A DNA stretch of 64,000 nucleotides, taken from Flagellimonas pelagia (GTDB lineage Bacteria; Bacteroidota; Bacteroidia; Flavobacteriales; Flavobacteriaceae). This document shows positions 51,567-60,925 of this stretch, one piece after another. The notes under the pieces were generated by a model. The model did no database searches. It saw only the letters and a list, made by a program, of their open reading frames with translations, and was not told the origin of the DNA. The DNA lies in contig NZ_QXFI01000026.1 of assembly GCF_003584135.1 (NCBI RefSeq), positions 248,001 through 312,000 of the forward strand, given 5' to 3'. Numbering within the stretch: position 1 is the stretch's first letter; the number at the start of each line of letters is the position of its first letter. Position numbers and translations under genes: made by a program.

Positions 51567-52253
51567 ATGGATGTGTTGATGCAGTCCCTAAAGATTGGGA
51601 TAAACGAGAAGTTGTACATCAAGGACCCTGAATCTTCGAGCCTTGGGAAAAAAATTGTGGAGGAAAGTATATTGTTGATCGATGAGATCGGGTTTGAACA
51701 TTTCACTTTCAAAAAGCTCGGGGCAAGGATCAACTCCAATGAGAGTTCCATATACCGATATTTTGAGAACAAGCACAAATTATTGCTCTATTTGGCCTCA
51801 TGGTATTGGGGATGGATGGAATACCGCATGGTCTTTGATACCAATGGCATTTCAGATCCTGTGGAAAAACTCAGCAAAGCCATTGAGGTCCTGACCCAAA
51901 ATGTAGAGGAGGACAATGCTTTTTCGCACATCAACGAGGTGGTGTTGAACAAGATCATCATCAATGAATATTCAAAATCGTATTTGGTCAAAGAAGTGAA
52001 TGATGAGGATAAGAACGGTTACTTTATTGTATGTAAGCGATTGGTCAGCCGTTTGAGCGAGATGATCGTGGCTGTGGATAAAACCTACGCCTACCCTCTG
52101 AGTTTGGCCAGTACTATTTTAGAAGGCACCCTTCATCAATATTTTTTAAAAGAACATTTTCCCATGCTTACCAATTGTAACGAGAACGTTACACCGACCC
52201 ATTTTTTTACGGATCTGATATTCCGCACACTAAACCTTAATGTTAATGGCTAA
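51567..52253 (+). CDS. TetR/AcrR family transcriptional regulator of the exporter operon
   Basis: 228 aa. N-terminal helix-turn-helix (about 30-75: IVEESILLIDEIGFEHFTFKKLGARINSNESSIYRYFENKHKLL), then a helical ligand-binding domain. It is the first gene of a four-gene operon and overlaps the ABC gene by 14 bp. It likely represses its own promoter through the ATAGT/ACTAT repeat. ATG 51567 is chosen over 51507 because that one lies inside the promoter. Confidence 0.88.
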   Translation: MDVLMQSLKIGINEKLYIKDPESSSLGKKIVEESILLIDEIGFEHFTFKKLGARINSNESSIYRYFENKHKLLLYLASWYWGWMEYRMVFDTNGISDPVEKLSKAIEVLTQNVEEDNAFSHINEVVLNKIIINEYSKSYLVKEVNDEDKNGYFIVCKRLVSRLSEMIVAVDKTYAYPLSLASTILEGTLHQYFLKEHFPMLTNCNENVTPTHFFTDLIFRTLNLNVNG

Positions 52254-53913
52254 AAATATTCTCACCGCGTGGCAGCGGTTAATGGGCTTGCTTGCCCTGG
52301 ACAAAAAAGACATTTTTCAAATTTTTTACTATGCCATATTTGCCGGATTGGTAAACCTTTCCCTGCCTTTGGGAATCCAGGCCATCATTAATTTGATACA
52401 GGGTGCAAGGGTCAGTACCTCATGGGTGGTATTGGTGGTATTGGTGACCTTGGGTGTGGCATTTGTAGGGACCCTTCAGTTGATGCAGATACGGATTATT
52501 GAAAACCTTCAACAAAAGATTTTCACCCGTGCCTCCTTTGAGTTTGCTTACAGGTTTCCCAAGATCAAGATGAGTGAGCTTAAAAACTATTACCCTCCTG
52601 AACTGGCCAATCGTTTCTTTGATACATTGACCATTCAAAAATCATTGTCCAAGGTCCTTATTGATTTCCCTGCCGCTTTATTGCAGATTGTTTTTGGATT
52701 GTTGCTTTTGTCCTTTTACCATCCCTTCTTCATCATTTATGGCTTATTGTTGGTATTGCTCATCTACATCGTGTTCAAGTTTACGGCACAACGTGGGTTG
52801 GACACCAGTTTGGAGGAATCCAAAATGAAATACAAAGTGGCCCATTGGCTACAGGAGATAGCACGATCTATCATCAGCTTTAAGCTGTCGGGGAAAACAT
52901 CGCAGGCCATTAATAAAAATGATGCCTTGGTGGCCGATTATCTGGATGCTAGGGAAAGCCATTTTAGGGTGTTGGTGCTGCAGTTCATCCAAATGATCGG
53001 ATTTAAGGTATTGGTAACGGCAGGACTGTTGCTGATTGGAGGTCTGTTGGTTTTGGACCAAGAAATGAACATAGGGCAGTTTGTGGCTGCGGAGATCATC
53101 ATTCTTCTGGTCATCAACTCTGTGGAGAAAATGATCATGGGATTGGAAACCTTTTATGACCTTCTCACTTCATTGGAAAAATTGGGTCAGGTGGTGGACA
53201 AGGAATTGGAGCCTCTAGACGGAGAAACACCCTTTGCAGGAAAAGAAGGCCTTTCCGTGGAACTTCAAAATATTGTGTACAAGGTGCCTGGTCGTGACAA
53301 AAAAATCATTGACGATGTTTCGTTGACCATTAATCCGGAGGCCCGCATATTGATCAAAGGTCCGAAAGGTTCTGGTAGGTCGACATTGCTGCGTCTGATT
53401 GCTGGAATCATAGAACCAAACCAGGGGAATATTTTTGTGAACAATGTTTCCATTTCAGGTGTCAACCTAAGGGAATATAGGTCTTTGCTGGGCCATGCCC
53501 TTACCGAGGAATATCCGTTCGAAGGGACCATTTTGGACAACGTTACCTTCGGAAATAGCGAAATCCCCATGGAAGATGTGTACTGGGCGTTGGAAAAAGT
53601 GGGACTTACCCAATTCGTCAAGGAGCAACCCCTTGGGTTGAAGACCATTCTGTATCCCGAAGGCAAAAAGATTCCAGATTTTATTTCCAAAAAGATTGTG
53701 TTGGCCAGAAGCATTGTCATTCGGCCAAAGTTGATGATCCTTAAGGATCCACTGGACCAATTCGATGAAATAGAAACCGAGCGAATAATGGATTTTCTTG
53801 CCGACCCATCCAATGGTTGGGCCCTGGTAGTGGTCAGCGAAAATCCAAAATGGCTGGGCAGATGCCACAAGGTCGTGAAAATGGAGAATGGTCGATTGAC
53901 CCATATAAACTAA
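52240..53913 (+). CDS. ABC exporter (membrane domain plus ATPase) with degenerate catalytic motifs
   Basis: 557 aa half-transporter. Six membrane segments in the first 320 residues, then an NBD (about 335-557). The catalytic motifs are altered: Walker A GPKGSGRS (Arg380 for Lys), Q-loop Thr422, signature IPDFI in place of LSGGQ, Walker B LMILKDPLD (Lys502-Asp503 for Asp-Glu), H-loop region VVVSEN (Glu534 at the His place). HlyD and TolC partners follow. It likely exports or works as a non-hydrolysing partner. Met3 (52246) is an alternative start. Confidence 0.88.
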   Translation: MLMAKNILTAWQRLMGLLALDKKDIFQIFYYAIFAGLVNLSLPLGIQAIINLIQGARVSTSWVVLVVLVTLGVAFVGTLQLMQIRIIENLQQKIFTRASFEFAYRFPKIKMSELKNYYPPELANRFFDTLTIQKSLSKVLIDFPAALLQIVFGLLLLSFYHPFFIIYGLLLVLLIYIVFKFTAQRGLDTSLEESKMKYKVAHWLQEIARSIISFKLSGKTSQAINKNDALVADYLDARESHFRVLVLQFIQMIGFKVLVTAGLLLIGGLLVLDQEMNIGQFVAAEIIILLVINSVEKMIMGLETFYDLLTSLEKLGQVVDKELEPLDGETPFAGKEGLSVELQNIVYKVPGRDKKIIDDVSLTINPEARILIKGPKGSGRSTLLRLIAGIIEPNQGNIFVNNVSISGVNLREYRSLLGHALTEEYPFEGTILDNVTFGNSEIPMEDVYWALEKVGLTQFVKEQPLGLKTILYPEGKKIPDFISKKIVLARSIVIRPKLMILKDPLDQFDEIETERIMDFLADPSNGWALVVVSENPKWLGRCHKVVKMENGRLTHIN

Positions 53914-53918
53914 GATTT

Positions 53919-55274
53919 ATGCTGAACATTTCCTCACATAGCAAGTTGAACGAAAAAGTGGACCTTACAGGCTACAAAGCTGGTAAAAAGGTATTCCACA
54001 AAAGGCATTACAAACAATTCAACCGTTTTTTGGCGGCGTTTTCCATCATTATGTTCTTTGTTTTGTTTTTGCCTTGGACCCAGAACATCTCCGGCAAGGG
54101 ATATTTGACCACCTTGACCCCAGATCAGAGACCCCAGACCATTCAATCGCCTATTCCCGGCCGAATTGAAAAGTGGTACGTAAGGGAAGGTGATTATGTG
54201 GAAAAAGGGGATACGATCCTGCATATTTCCGAGGTGAAGAGTGAATATTTCGATCCCAATCTGGTGGAACGTACCGGTCAGCAGATCAAGTCCAAGTCCA
54301 TGGCGGTTACATCCTATCAAGAAAAGGTGAAGGCCTTGGGAACCCAGATTACCGCATTGACCCAGGAAAGGGGATTGAAACTGGAGCAGGCCAAGAACAA
54401 ATTGATTCAATCCAAATTGAAGGTGCAGAGTGACAGCATAGATTTGGAAGCGGCCAAAACCAATATCGCCATTGCGCAGCGACAGTATGATCGGGTGGTC
54501 CAATTACAGGGTGAAGGCCTTAAAGCGGTTACCGATGTGGAAGAAAAACGCCTAAAACTTCAGGAGACCCAAGCCAAGCTCATCAGTCAGGAAAACAAAT
54601 TGTTGACCAGTAAAAATGACGTCATCAATGCCCAAGTAGAGATCAATCGGGTACAAGCGGAATATACCGATAAGATTTCCAAGGCACAGAGCGACCTGTA
54701 TACGGCACAGTCCAACCAATTTGATTCTGAGGCCCAAGTGACCAAGTTGGAAAATGAGTACACCAATTATGAGATGAGGAACAGCCTGCTCTATATTCGG
54801 GCGCCGCAAAGCGGATATATCAACAAGGCCATACAATCCGGGATTGGGGAAACTTTTAAAGAAGGAGCCCAATTGGTGGGCATCATGCCAGCGGATTACG
54901 ATATCGCTGTGGAAACCTATGTGGACCCCATAGACCTTCCCTTGGTCCATGTTGGGGAAAAGGTGCGTATTCAGTTTGATGGCTGGCCGTCTATTGTGTT
55001 CAGTGGCTGGCCGAATGTTTCCTATGGGACCTTCGGAGGAAAAATAGTGGCGATTGAAACCTTCATCAGCCCGAACGGAAAATACCGAATACTATTGGCC
55101 CCTGATGAGGAAGAGGCCCCTTGGCCAAAGGATATTCGGGTAGGTTCAGGTGCCAATACCATGGCACTTTTAGAAGATGTCCCGATTTGGTATGAACTAT
55201 GGCGTCAGCTCAACGGTTTCCCGCCCAATTATTATCAACCCCAAAACACCAGCGCAGATGCGACCAAGAAATAG
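53919..55274 (+). CDS. HlyD-family periplasmic adaptor (membrane fusion protein)
   Basis: 451 aa. N-terminal cytoplasmic segment, one membrane anchor (about 39-56), lipoyl-like SPIPGRIEKWYVREGDYVEKGDTIL, a very long coiled-coil hairpin (about 130-300) and a beta-barrel/membrane-proximal end (VDPIDLPLVHVGEKVRIQFDGWP). It bridges the ABC protein and TolC. ATG 53919 lies 5 bp after the ABC stop. It overlaps the TolC gene by 17 bp. Confidence 0.93.
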   Translation: MLNISSHSKLNEKVDLTGYKAGKKVFHKRHYKQFNRFLAAFSIIMFFVLFLPWTQNISGKGYLTTLTPDQRPQTIQSPIPGRIEKWYVREGDYVEKGDTILHISEVKSEYFDPNLVERTGQQIKSKSMAVTSYQEKVKALGTQITALTQERGLKLEQAKNKLIQSKLKVQSDSIDLEAAKTNIAIAQRQYDRVVQLQGEGLKAVTDVEEKRLKLQETQAKLISQENKLLTSKNDVINAQVEINRVQAEYTDKISKAQSDLYTAQSNQFDSEAQVTKLENEYTNYEMRNSLLYIRAPQSGYINKAIQSGIGETFKEGAQLVGIMPADYDIAVETYVDPIDLPLVHVGEKVRIQFDGWPSIVFSGWPNVSYGTFGGKIVAIETFISPNGKYRILLAPDEEEAPWPKDIRVGSGANTMALLEDVPIWYELWRQLNGFPPNYYQPQNTSADATKK

Positions 55275-56673
55275 GGTAATTAGCTTATTCCTTGTTGCTT
55301 TCTTGTGGGTTGCCTTTAAAGGCCAAGCCCAACAAGACTCGTTGGTGTTGGGTTTCAAGGAATATTTGGGCTATGTGAAAAAATACCATCCCGTGGCCAA
55401 ACAAGCGCAGCTCAACATTGCCATGGGACAAGCCAATCTGATGAAAGCCAGGGGAGGCTTCGACCCAAAAATAGAAGTGGATTATGAGCGAAAGGAGTTT
55501 AAGGGTACCGAATATTGGGACCGTTTGAACACCACGTTCAAGATTCCTACTTGGTTTGGCATTGAGTTGAAGGGAAATTTTCAACAGAACGAGGGGTATT
55601 ACCTGAATCCGGATGAAACACTGCCCGAGGATGGCTTGTACAGTGCAGGGGTTTCCATGTCGTTGGCCCAAGGTTTTTGGATCAATGAACGGATGGCCAC
55701 CCTGCGCAAGGCCAAGTATTTTAGGGAACAGTCCAAAGCGGAGCAAGATCTTCAGGTGAACGAAGTACTTTACAGGGCATCGGTGGCCTACTTTGATTGG
55801 GTGCAAGCCCATAAGGATGCCAAGGTGTACCAAGATTTTTTAGTGAATGCCCAAACCCGGTTCAATGGGGTTCGTGAGAGTGCCTTGGCAGGTGATAAGG
55901 CCATGATCGATACCGTGGAGGCCAAAATCGCTGTTCGTAATCGGGCATTGGGATTTGAACAGGCCAAAGTGAACCTGATGAAGAAATCCTTGGAACTGTC
56001 CAATTTCTTGTGGATAGAGGATGTTCCCGTGGAACTACAGGAAGGGGTAAGGCCAGATGAAGATATGGCATTGGATGTGGATTCCACCTTGGAAATACAG
56101 GGCGTACCCTTGGATAGTTTCGACTTGGACAACCATCCCAAATTGGTTTCCTTGGAGTATAAGATCGAAGGATTGCAGGTGGACAAGCGCTTGAAGACGA
56201 ACAAACTACTACCGAAGTTGGACGTGGAATACAATTTTATCACCGATACTCCAGAATACCTCAATTCCTTTATCACAGAAAACTATAAGGGAGGCCTATC
56301 TTTTCAATTGCCTTTGTTTTTGAGAGAGGAACGGGGAGATCTAAAGTTGGCCAAGTTCAAGTTGAAGGATGCCCAATTTGAAAGGGACAATGCCCAGGTA
56401 GAGATTCAGAACAAGGTTACGGCCATTTATAAGGAACTGGATTCCTATGTGGTACAAAACCAGTTGATTGATGATATCGTAACAGATTATTCCACGCTCC
56501 TGGCCGCAGAGGAAAGAAAGTTCAGTTTTGGGGAAAGTTCCCTTTTTCTCATCAACTCCAGGGAGAGCAAGCTCATCGATGCCTATCTGAAGCAAAACGA
56601 AATGGAGAACAAATTTTTTAAGACCAAGGCCACGTTGTTCAAGAGTTTGGCGATTAATCCAAAATCATTGTAA
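55258..56673 (+). CDS. TolC-family outer-membrane efflux protein
   Basis: 471 aa. Signal peptide MRPRNRVISLFLVAFLWVAFKGQAQ. Two TolC repeats with long alpha-helices (about 50-230 and 270-450), including LDVEYNFITDTPEYLNSF. It forms the outer-membrane duct of the tripartite exporter. ATG 55258 was chosen because it starts the signal sequence; the longer frame from 55177 would lack one. Confidence 0.9.
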   Translation: MRPRNRVISLFLVAFLWVAFKGQAQQDSLVLGFKEYLGYVKKYHPVAKQAQLNIAMGQANLMKARGGFDPKIEVDYERKEFKGTEYWDRLNTTFKIPTWFGIELKGNFQQNEGYYLNPDETLPEDGLYSAGVSMSLAQGFWINERMATLRKAKYFREQSKAEQDLQVNEVLYRASVAYFDWVQAHKDAKVYQDFLVNAQTRFNGVRESALAGDKAMIDTVEAKIAVRNRALGFEQAKVNLMKKSLELSNFLWIEDVPVELQEGVRPDEDMALDVDSTLEIQGVPLDSFDLDNHPKLVSLEYKIEGLQVDKRLKTNKLLPKLDVEYNFITDTPEYLNSFITENYKGGLSFQLPLFLREERGDLKLAKFKLKDAQFERDNAQVEIQNKVTAIYKELDSYVVQNQLIDDIVTDYSTLLAAEERKFSFGESSLFLINSRESKLIDAYLKQNEMENKFFKTKATLFKSLAINPKSL

Positions 56674-56751
56674 AACCCATTCGGCCTTGTAAGGATTGGG
56701 ATTGATTGTCAACCAATGACAAAAGTCAGCAAATGGGCCGCTTGCCCAAAC

Positions 56752-56759
56752 TACTTTTG
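56752..56759 (+). promoter_or_regulatory. -7 box for the thioredoxin-like gene
   Basis: TACTTTTG, a full TAnnTTTG match. It ends 12 bp before ATG 56772 and lies inside the alternative longer reading frame. Confidence 0.45.
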
Positions 56760-56771
56760 AAAAAAATTTTT

Positions 56772-57392
56772 ATGGAGGTTTTGGAGAAAAACAGATTGGA
56801 ACTTGTTCAGGAAAGTATTTTGAATGGAATGGATTGCCCACAGTATCGGGATATGGTCCATGATTATGCGTTAACTGGAAAAACAACCGGAGAGGAGCAA
56901 TCCGAGCCTAGGATAAATTTTACCCAACTGAACGACCGTCGGATGAACCGCTGGGACAAGACCTTCAAGCTGCCGGAAGAAACCCTTCAAAAATTGTCCA
57001 AGTTGGATAGGGAATTGATTTTTTTGGTCATTACCGAAAGCTGGTGTGGTGATGCAGCCGCTAGTTTGCCCGTTGTGAACAAAATTGCTGAATCCAGTTC
57101 AAGAATATCCCTAAAGGTGGTTTTGCGGGATGAAAACCCCGAACTCATGGAAGCATTTTTGACCAATGGAACCCAATCCATTCCCAAAGTGATCGTGTTG
57201 GATGGTAAGAACCAAGAAATTGTGGGTGAATGGGGCCCAAGACCCCAAGGTGCCGCCGAAATGGTCGAAACCTGTAAAATAGAACATGGAAAACTGACCG
57301 ATGCCTGCAAGCAGGAACTCCAAGTGTGGTACAATAAAGACCGTGGAGAAAGCACCCTAAAAGAAATTTTTGAATTACTTGCTTTGGAATAG
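56772..57392 (+). CDS. Thioredoxin-like protein with a single active-site Cys
   Basis: 206 aa. A thioredoxin-fold domain (about 85-170) with ITESWCGDAAASLP: the motif is WCGD, with only the first Cys of CxxC. Disulfide reduction by the usual two-Cys route is therefore unlikely; a monothiol or non-redox role is possible. The start is taken as ATG 56772 since the -7 box lies just upstream; ATG 56733 is the alternative. It overlaps the TonB-like gene by 18 bp, tail to tail. Confidence 0.75.
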   Translation: MEVLEKNRLELVQESILNGMDCPQYRDMVHDYALTGKTTGEEQSEPRINFTQLNDRRMNRWDKTFKLPEETLQKLSKLDRELIFLVITESWCGDAAASLPVVNKIAESSSRISLKVVLRDENPELMEAFLTNGTQSIPKVIVLDGKNQEIVGEWGPRPQGAAEMVETCKIEHGKLTDACKQELQVWYNKDRGESTLKEIFELLALE

Positions 57393-58094
57393 GTAAGTGA
57401 TCGTGCCTATCTGTTCGCTTTTGGAACTGGCACTGAAACGGGCCTGAAGGGCGTATTTGATGGCATTGTCCACCAAACAGCCATTGCTCGTTCCGGAACT
57501 TTTATCATTAAAATCAGCTTCGGTCACATATCCGTTGGCATCCACTTTGATGTTGATGACCACTTTACCGCCTTCAATACAGGTGTAGATGGGAGGAGGC
57601 AGGTAATAAGAATTTCGGTCTACCAAAGAAAAGGAAATGGAAGTACGCCTTTCCTTGAGGTAGTTGGTGAATTCCTCTTTTTGGGCGTCCCGCTCACCCA
57701 ATTTTTGTTTTTTCTCGTCCCGCTCTGCCTTTAATTTTTTCAATTGGTCTGAAAAAGCAGTATCCTCTCCAGGTTCCCCGGTCTCACTGTTCATGGCTCT
57801 TTCTTCCATAAGTTCTTCCAAGGTTTTGAGAGGCTCGGGATTGCCTATGGTGGGCTTTGCGGTTTCATTGAAGGCCATATGACTTTTAATGGGGTCGTTG
57901 TTAGCCGCCAGTTCCTCCAACTGCTTTTCTTCCTCTTCTATCAATTTCTCAATATCCTCATCGGCCAAGCTCATCTCAATAACATATTCATCCTCTTTCA
58001 TGCCCCCCAAGTGGATGCTGAATAACAACAAAACCACAATGGACATGGAGAAGAAGGTGATAATGAGCGATAATTGGCTTCTGTTCAGGTTCAT
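57375..58094 (-). CDS. TonB-like energy transducer
   Basis: 239 aa. One N-terminal membrane anchor (about 10-30), an acidic helical linker (about 35-150) instead of the Pro-rich stretch of classical TonB, and a C-terminal TonB domain (GGKVVINIKVDANGYVTEADFNDKSSG). The C-terminal domain should contact TonB boxes of receptors. Which of the receptors it serves is not shown. No ExbB/ExbD genes are in the window. Confidence 0.8.
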   Translation of the reverse strand: MNLNRSQLSLIITFFSMSIVVLLLFSIHLGGMKEDEYVIEMSLADEDIEKLIEEEEKQLEELAANNDPIKSHMAFNETAKPTIGNPEPLKTLEELMEERAMNSETGEPGEDTAFSDQLKKLKAERDEKKQKLGERDAQKEEFTNYLKERRTSISFSLVDRNSYYLPPPIYTCIEGGKVVINIKVDANGYVTEADFNDKSSGTSNGCLVDNAIKYALQARFSASSKSEQIGTITYLFQSK

Positions 58095-58168
58095 GGTCTA
58101 ACTATAACCGCATTTTTCCAAAAATATTTTATCCTCAGCATCCGAGCAAAAATAGTGCAAGATGCCTT

Positions 58169-58858
58169 TTACCCCAGTTCTTCCTTGAAAACCAAGGGGC
58201 TGGTAGCATTATTTACGTTGTAATCCCCTATTTTGGTTCTTCTAAGGGCCGATAAATAAGCCCCGGAATCGAGTGCTTTTCCAAAATCATGTGCTAAGGA
58301 CCTGATATAGGTTCCCTTGCTGCACACCACTCTAAAATCCACTTCTGGTAGGTCGATTCGGGTAATTTCAAATTCCAATATTTCTATTTTTCGGGCCTGC
58401 ACTTCCACTTCTTCTCCCTTCCTGGCCAGTTCGTACAAACGTTTACCATCCTTTTTCAAGGCAGAGAACACAGGAGGTACCTGCTCTATTTCCCCCAAAA
58501 ATTGGTTGGGTATATTTCGGATGGATGTTTCCATAAGATGTTCCGTTGGAAAAGTTTGGTCCACTTCGGTTTCCAGATCATAGGAAGGAGTGGTGGCACC
58601 AAGAGTAAAAGTGCCCGTATATTCCTTGATTTGTCCCTGCAGTTCAGGAATTTTTTTGGTGAATTTACCCGTGCAAATGACCAACAGACCTGTGGCCAGC
58701 GGATCTAAGGTGCCCGCATGTCCAATCTTCAACTTCTTTAGGTTGAATTTTTTTCGGATAGCCCATTTTAGGGCGTTCACGGCTTGGAACGAAGTCCATT
58801 CCAAAGGTTTGTCGATCAAAATGATCTGACCGGTTAAAAAATCTTCTTCGGTTTTCAA
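58169..58858 (-). CDS. truB: tRNA pseudouridine-55 synthase
   Basis: 229 aa. Isomerises U55 of the T-loop. The catalytic Asp is in KIGHAGTLDPLATGLL, with KGTYIRSLAHDFG following. No C-terminal PUA domain is seen, which is common in Bacteroidota. It is the last gene of the ftsX-DUF3098-uppP-truB run. Confidence 0.96.
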   Translation of the reverse strand: MKTEEDFLTGQIILIDKPLEWTSFQAVNALKWAIRKKFNLKKLKIGHAGTLDPLATGLLVICTGKFTKKIPELQGQIKEYTGTFTLGATTPSYDLETEVDQTFPTEHLMETSIRNIPNQFLGEIEQVPPVFSALKKDGKRLYELARKGEEVEVQARKIEILEFEITRIDLPEVDFRVVCSKGTYIRSLAHDFGKALDSGAYLSALRRTKIGDYNVNNATSPLVFKEELG

Positions 58859-58888
58859 AGGCTTTGGGGTTTGGGCAAAGATAAAAAT

Positions 58889-59683
58889 CTATCCCCAGAT
58901 ACTCCACGCAAGGGCGATCAACCCAACAATCAAACAATAAATGGCAAAATAGGTGAGTTTGCTTTGGCGGACCAGCTTGATCATCCAGGTACAAGCGGCC
59001 AAACCAGCAATAAAGGCGGCCACAAAACCTGCACCCATAGCAACGGCTTGATCTCCGTGGAAATTGATTTCGCCTCCCATCACATCCTTGGCTACTTTTC
59101 CTAGGATAAGGGGCACGACCATCAAGAACGAAAAACGTGCCGATTTACCCTTGTCCACTCCCAACAATACCGCTGCGGAAATGGTGGCCCCACTTCGGGA
59201 AATTCCCGGCAATATGGCAACGGCCTGTGCCATTCCAATTACAAAGGCACTTCGGAAGGAAACCCCTTTATCCGTGGTTTTGGCCAAATCGGCCAAGTAC
59301 AACAAAAAGGCGGTAATGATGAGCATGATGCCCACGATGACGATGGCACCATCAAAAAATACTTCAATAAAATCATTCAAAAAGAGTCCGACCAAAGCGG
59401 CGGGAATCATGGAAATGATAATTTTCAGGGAAAATTGGGTCTCTTCGTTCCATTTGAACTGAAAAAGGCCCTTAAAAATCTCGAAAATATCCTTTCGAAA
59501 CACCACAATGGTACTCAAAGCGGTGGCAAAGTGAAGAATCACGGTGAACAACAAACTTTCTTCGGGCATGGCATGGGCCCCTAAAATCGCTTTTCCCAAT
59601 TCCAAATGCCCACTGGAGGAAACGGGCAAAAACTCGGTCAACCCTTGAATGATTCCAAGGATGATAGCATCGATCAATTCCAA
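58889..59683 (-). CDS. uppP: Undecaprenyl-diphosphatase (UppP/BacA)
   Basis: 264 aa, about eight membrane segments. Dephosphorylates undecaprenyl pyrophosphate to recycle the peptidoglycan carrier lipid. Motifs LTEFLPVSSSGHLEL and PGISRSGATISAAVLLG are present. It sits 1 bp from the DUF3098 gene and 30 bp from truB. Confidence 0.96.
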   Translation of the reverse strand: MELIDAIILGIIQGLTEFLPVSSSGHLELGKAILGAHAMPEESLLFTVILHFATALSTIVVFRKDIFEIFKGLFQFKWNEETQFSLKIIISMIPAALVGLFLNDFIEVFFDGAIVIVGIMLIITAFLLYLADLAKTTDKGVSFRSAFVIGMAQAVAILPGISRSGATISAAVLLGVDKGKSARFSFLMVVPLILGKVAKDVMGGEINFHGDQAVAMGAGFVAAFIAGLAACTWMIKLVRQSKLTYFAIYCLIVGLIALAWSIWG

Positions 59684-59684
59684 A

Positions 59685-59948
59685 TTATTCCTTGTTTTTG
59701 TTAGGGTTCAACAAAATGGCGTATACCTGAATGCCCAGACCGATGAGCACCAAGGTCGGTGCCAATCGAATCCTTCTAAAACTGTAGATATCCGGATTGA
59801 ATACGTTGGGATCGTCGCTCCCGCCGCCAGCCATCAAAATAAAGCCCAAGGCAATAAAGGCAATGCCGATAAAGAGGAAAAGGTAATTTTTCTTTTGAAA
59901 AATGAACTCCTTGTTGGGTTTTTGATCGTTCTTGTTTTTCTTGCTCAT
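59685..59948 (-). CDS. DUF3098 membrane protein
   Basis: 87 aa with two hydrophobic segments (about 22-40 and 60-78) and a Lys/Asn-rich N-terminus. It is nearly always found between ftsX and uppP in Bacteroidota, as here. Function unknown, presumably linked to envelope or division. Confidence 0.85.
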   Translation of the reverse strand: MSKKNKNDQKPNKEFIFQKKNYLFLFIGIAFIALGFILMAGGGSDDPNVFNPDIYSFRRIRLAPTLVLIGLGIQVYAILLNPNKNKE

Positions 59949-59957
59949 GCCGCAAAG

Positions 59958-60836
59958 TTAATAATAAAGATCATCGGTCCTCAAGTTAAGGAAACGTTGG
60001 GTGGCAAAATGGGTGCTTGCCCACGAAATGACCACTCCCAAACCAAAGACTCCGACAAACAAAAAGATTAGGACCACATATTCATTGAACAGGTCCAACT
60101 CGGGGAAGTTTTTGTTGATGTAATAGATTAAAATGCCCAAAGCGATCAAGGCCACTACGGCTCCTACCATTCCCAGTTTGATGTTCGTCCAGATAAAAGG
60201 TCTTCTGATAAAGGTTTTGGTAGCACCTACCATTTGCATGGTCTTGATGATAAATCGTTTGGAATAAATGGAAAGGCGAATAGAGCTGTTGATGAGCAAT
60301 ACTGCGATTACCGTGAAAATGGCACTGGCCACCAATATCCAAAGACTGATTTTCCGGGCATTGTCATTTAGGAGCTCGATCAAAGGTTTGTCATAGCTCA
60401 CTTCCTCCACATAGGTTTTGGAGGCCAGATCGCCCGCAATCTGCTCAATTTGTTCTGGGGAAACAAAGTCGGCCTTCAAATGCACATCGATGGAATTTTG
60501 AAGCGGATTGTACCCCAAAAACTCCACAAAATTTTCTCCAATGTCTTCGCTATACTGCTCCGCGGCATCTTCCTTGGAAATGTATTCAGCTGACTTGGTG
60601 TATTCGGCCAAGGCCAAGCTTTTCTGTAATTGATCTATTTCTACAGGTTTTGCATTGTCCTTCAAAAAGACCGAAATAGTAATCTGCTCCTTAAAATGGT
60701 CCGCCAACTTTTTGGTGTTCAATACCAAAAGTCCGAGTACACCCAACAGGAAAAGGACCAAGGCAATACTCAAAACCACGGAAAAATAGGAGGAGATCAG
60801 TTTTCTTCGCTGATATCTTTCAATATATTGGCTCAT
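59958..60836 (-). CDS. ftsX: Cell division protein FtsX
   Basis: 292 aa. Four membrane segments: one N-terminal (about 20-42) and three C-terminal (about 165-190, 215-240, 265-285), with a large periplasmic loop (about 45-160). FtsX works with FtsE to activate peptidoglycan hydrolases at the septum. ftsE is not in the window. It is divergent from leuS. Confidence 0.93.
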   Translation of the reverse strand: MSQYIERYQRRKLISSYFSVVLSIALVLFLLGVLGLLVLNTKKLADHFKEQITISVFLKDNAKPVEIDQLQKSLALAEYTKSAEYISKEDAAEQYSEDIGENFVEFLGYNPLQNSIDVHLKADFVSPEQIEQIAGDLASKTYVEEVSYDKPLIELLNDNARKISLWILVASAIFTVIAVLLINSSIRLSIYSKRFIIKTMQMVGATKTFIRRPFIWTNIKLGMVGAVVALIALGILIYYINKNFPELDLFNEYVVLIFLFVGVFGLGVVISWASTHFATQRFLNLRTDDLYY

Positions 60837-60871
60837 ATAGTGGAATCAGTACGTAAAAATAGAAAAGTAAA

Positions 60872-60900
60872 TTGTATTTAGGGGATTAAACCTATTTTTG
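60872..60900 (+). promoter_or_regulatory. Promoter of leuS
   Basis: TTG (60872-60874), 18-bp spacer, TATTTTTG (60893-60900). Its position supports ATG 60926 over ATG 60911 as the leuS start. Confidence 0.6.
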
Positions 60901-60925
60901 CAACTCGAAAATGAAAGTGATCAGC

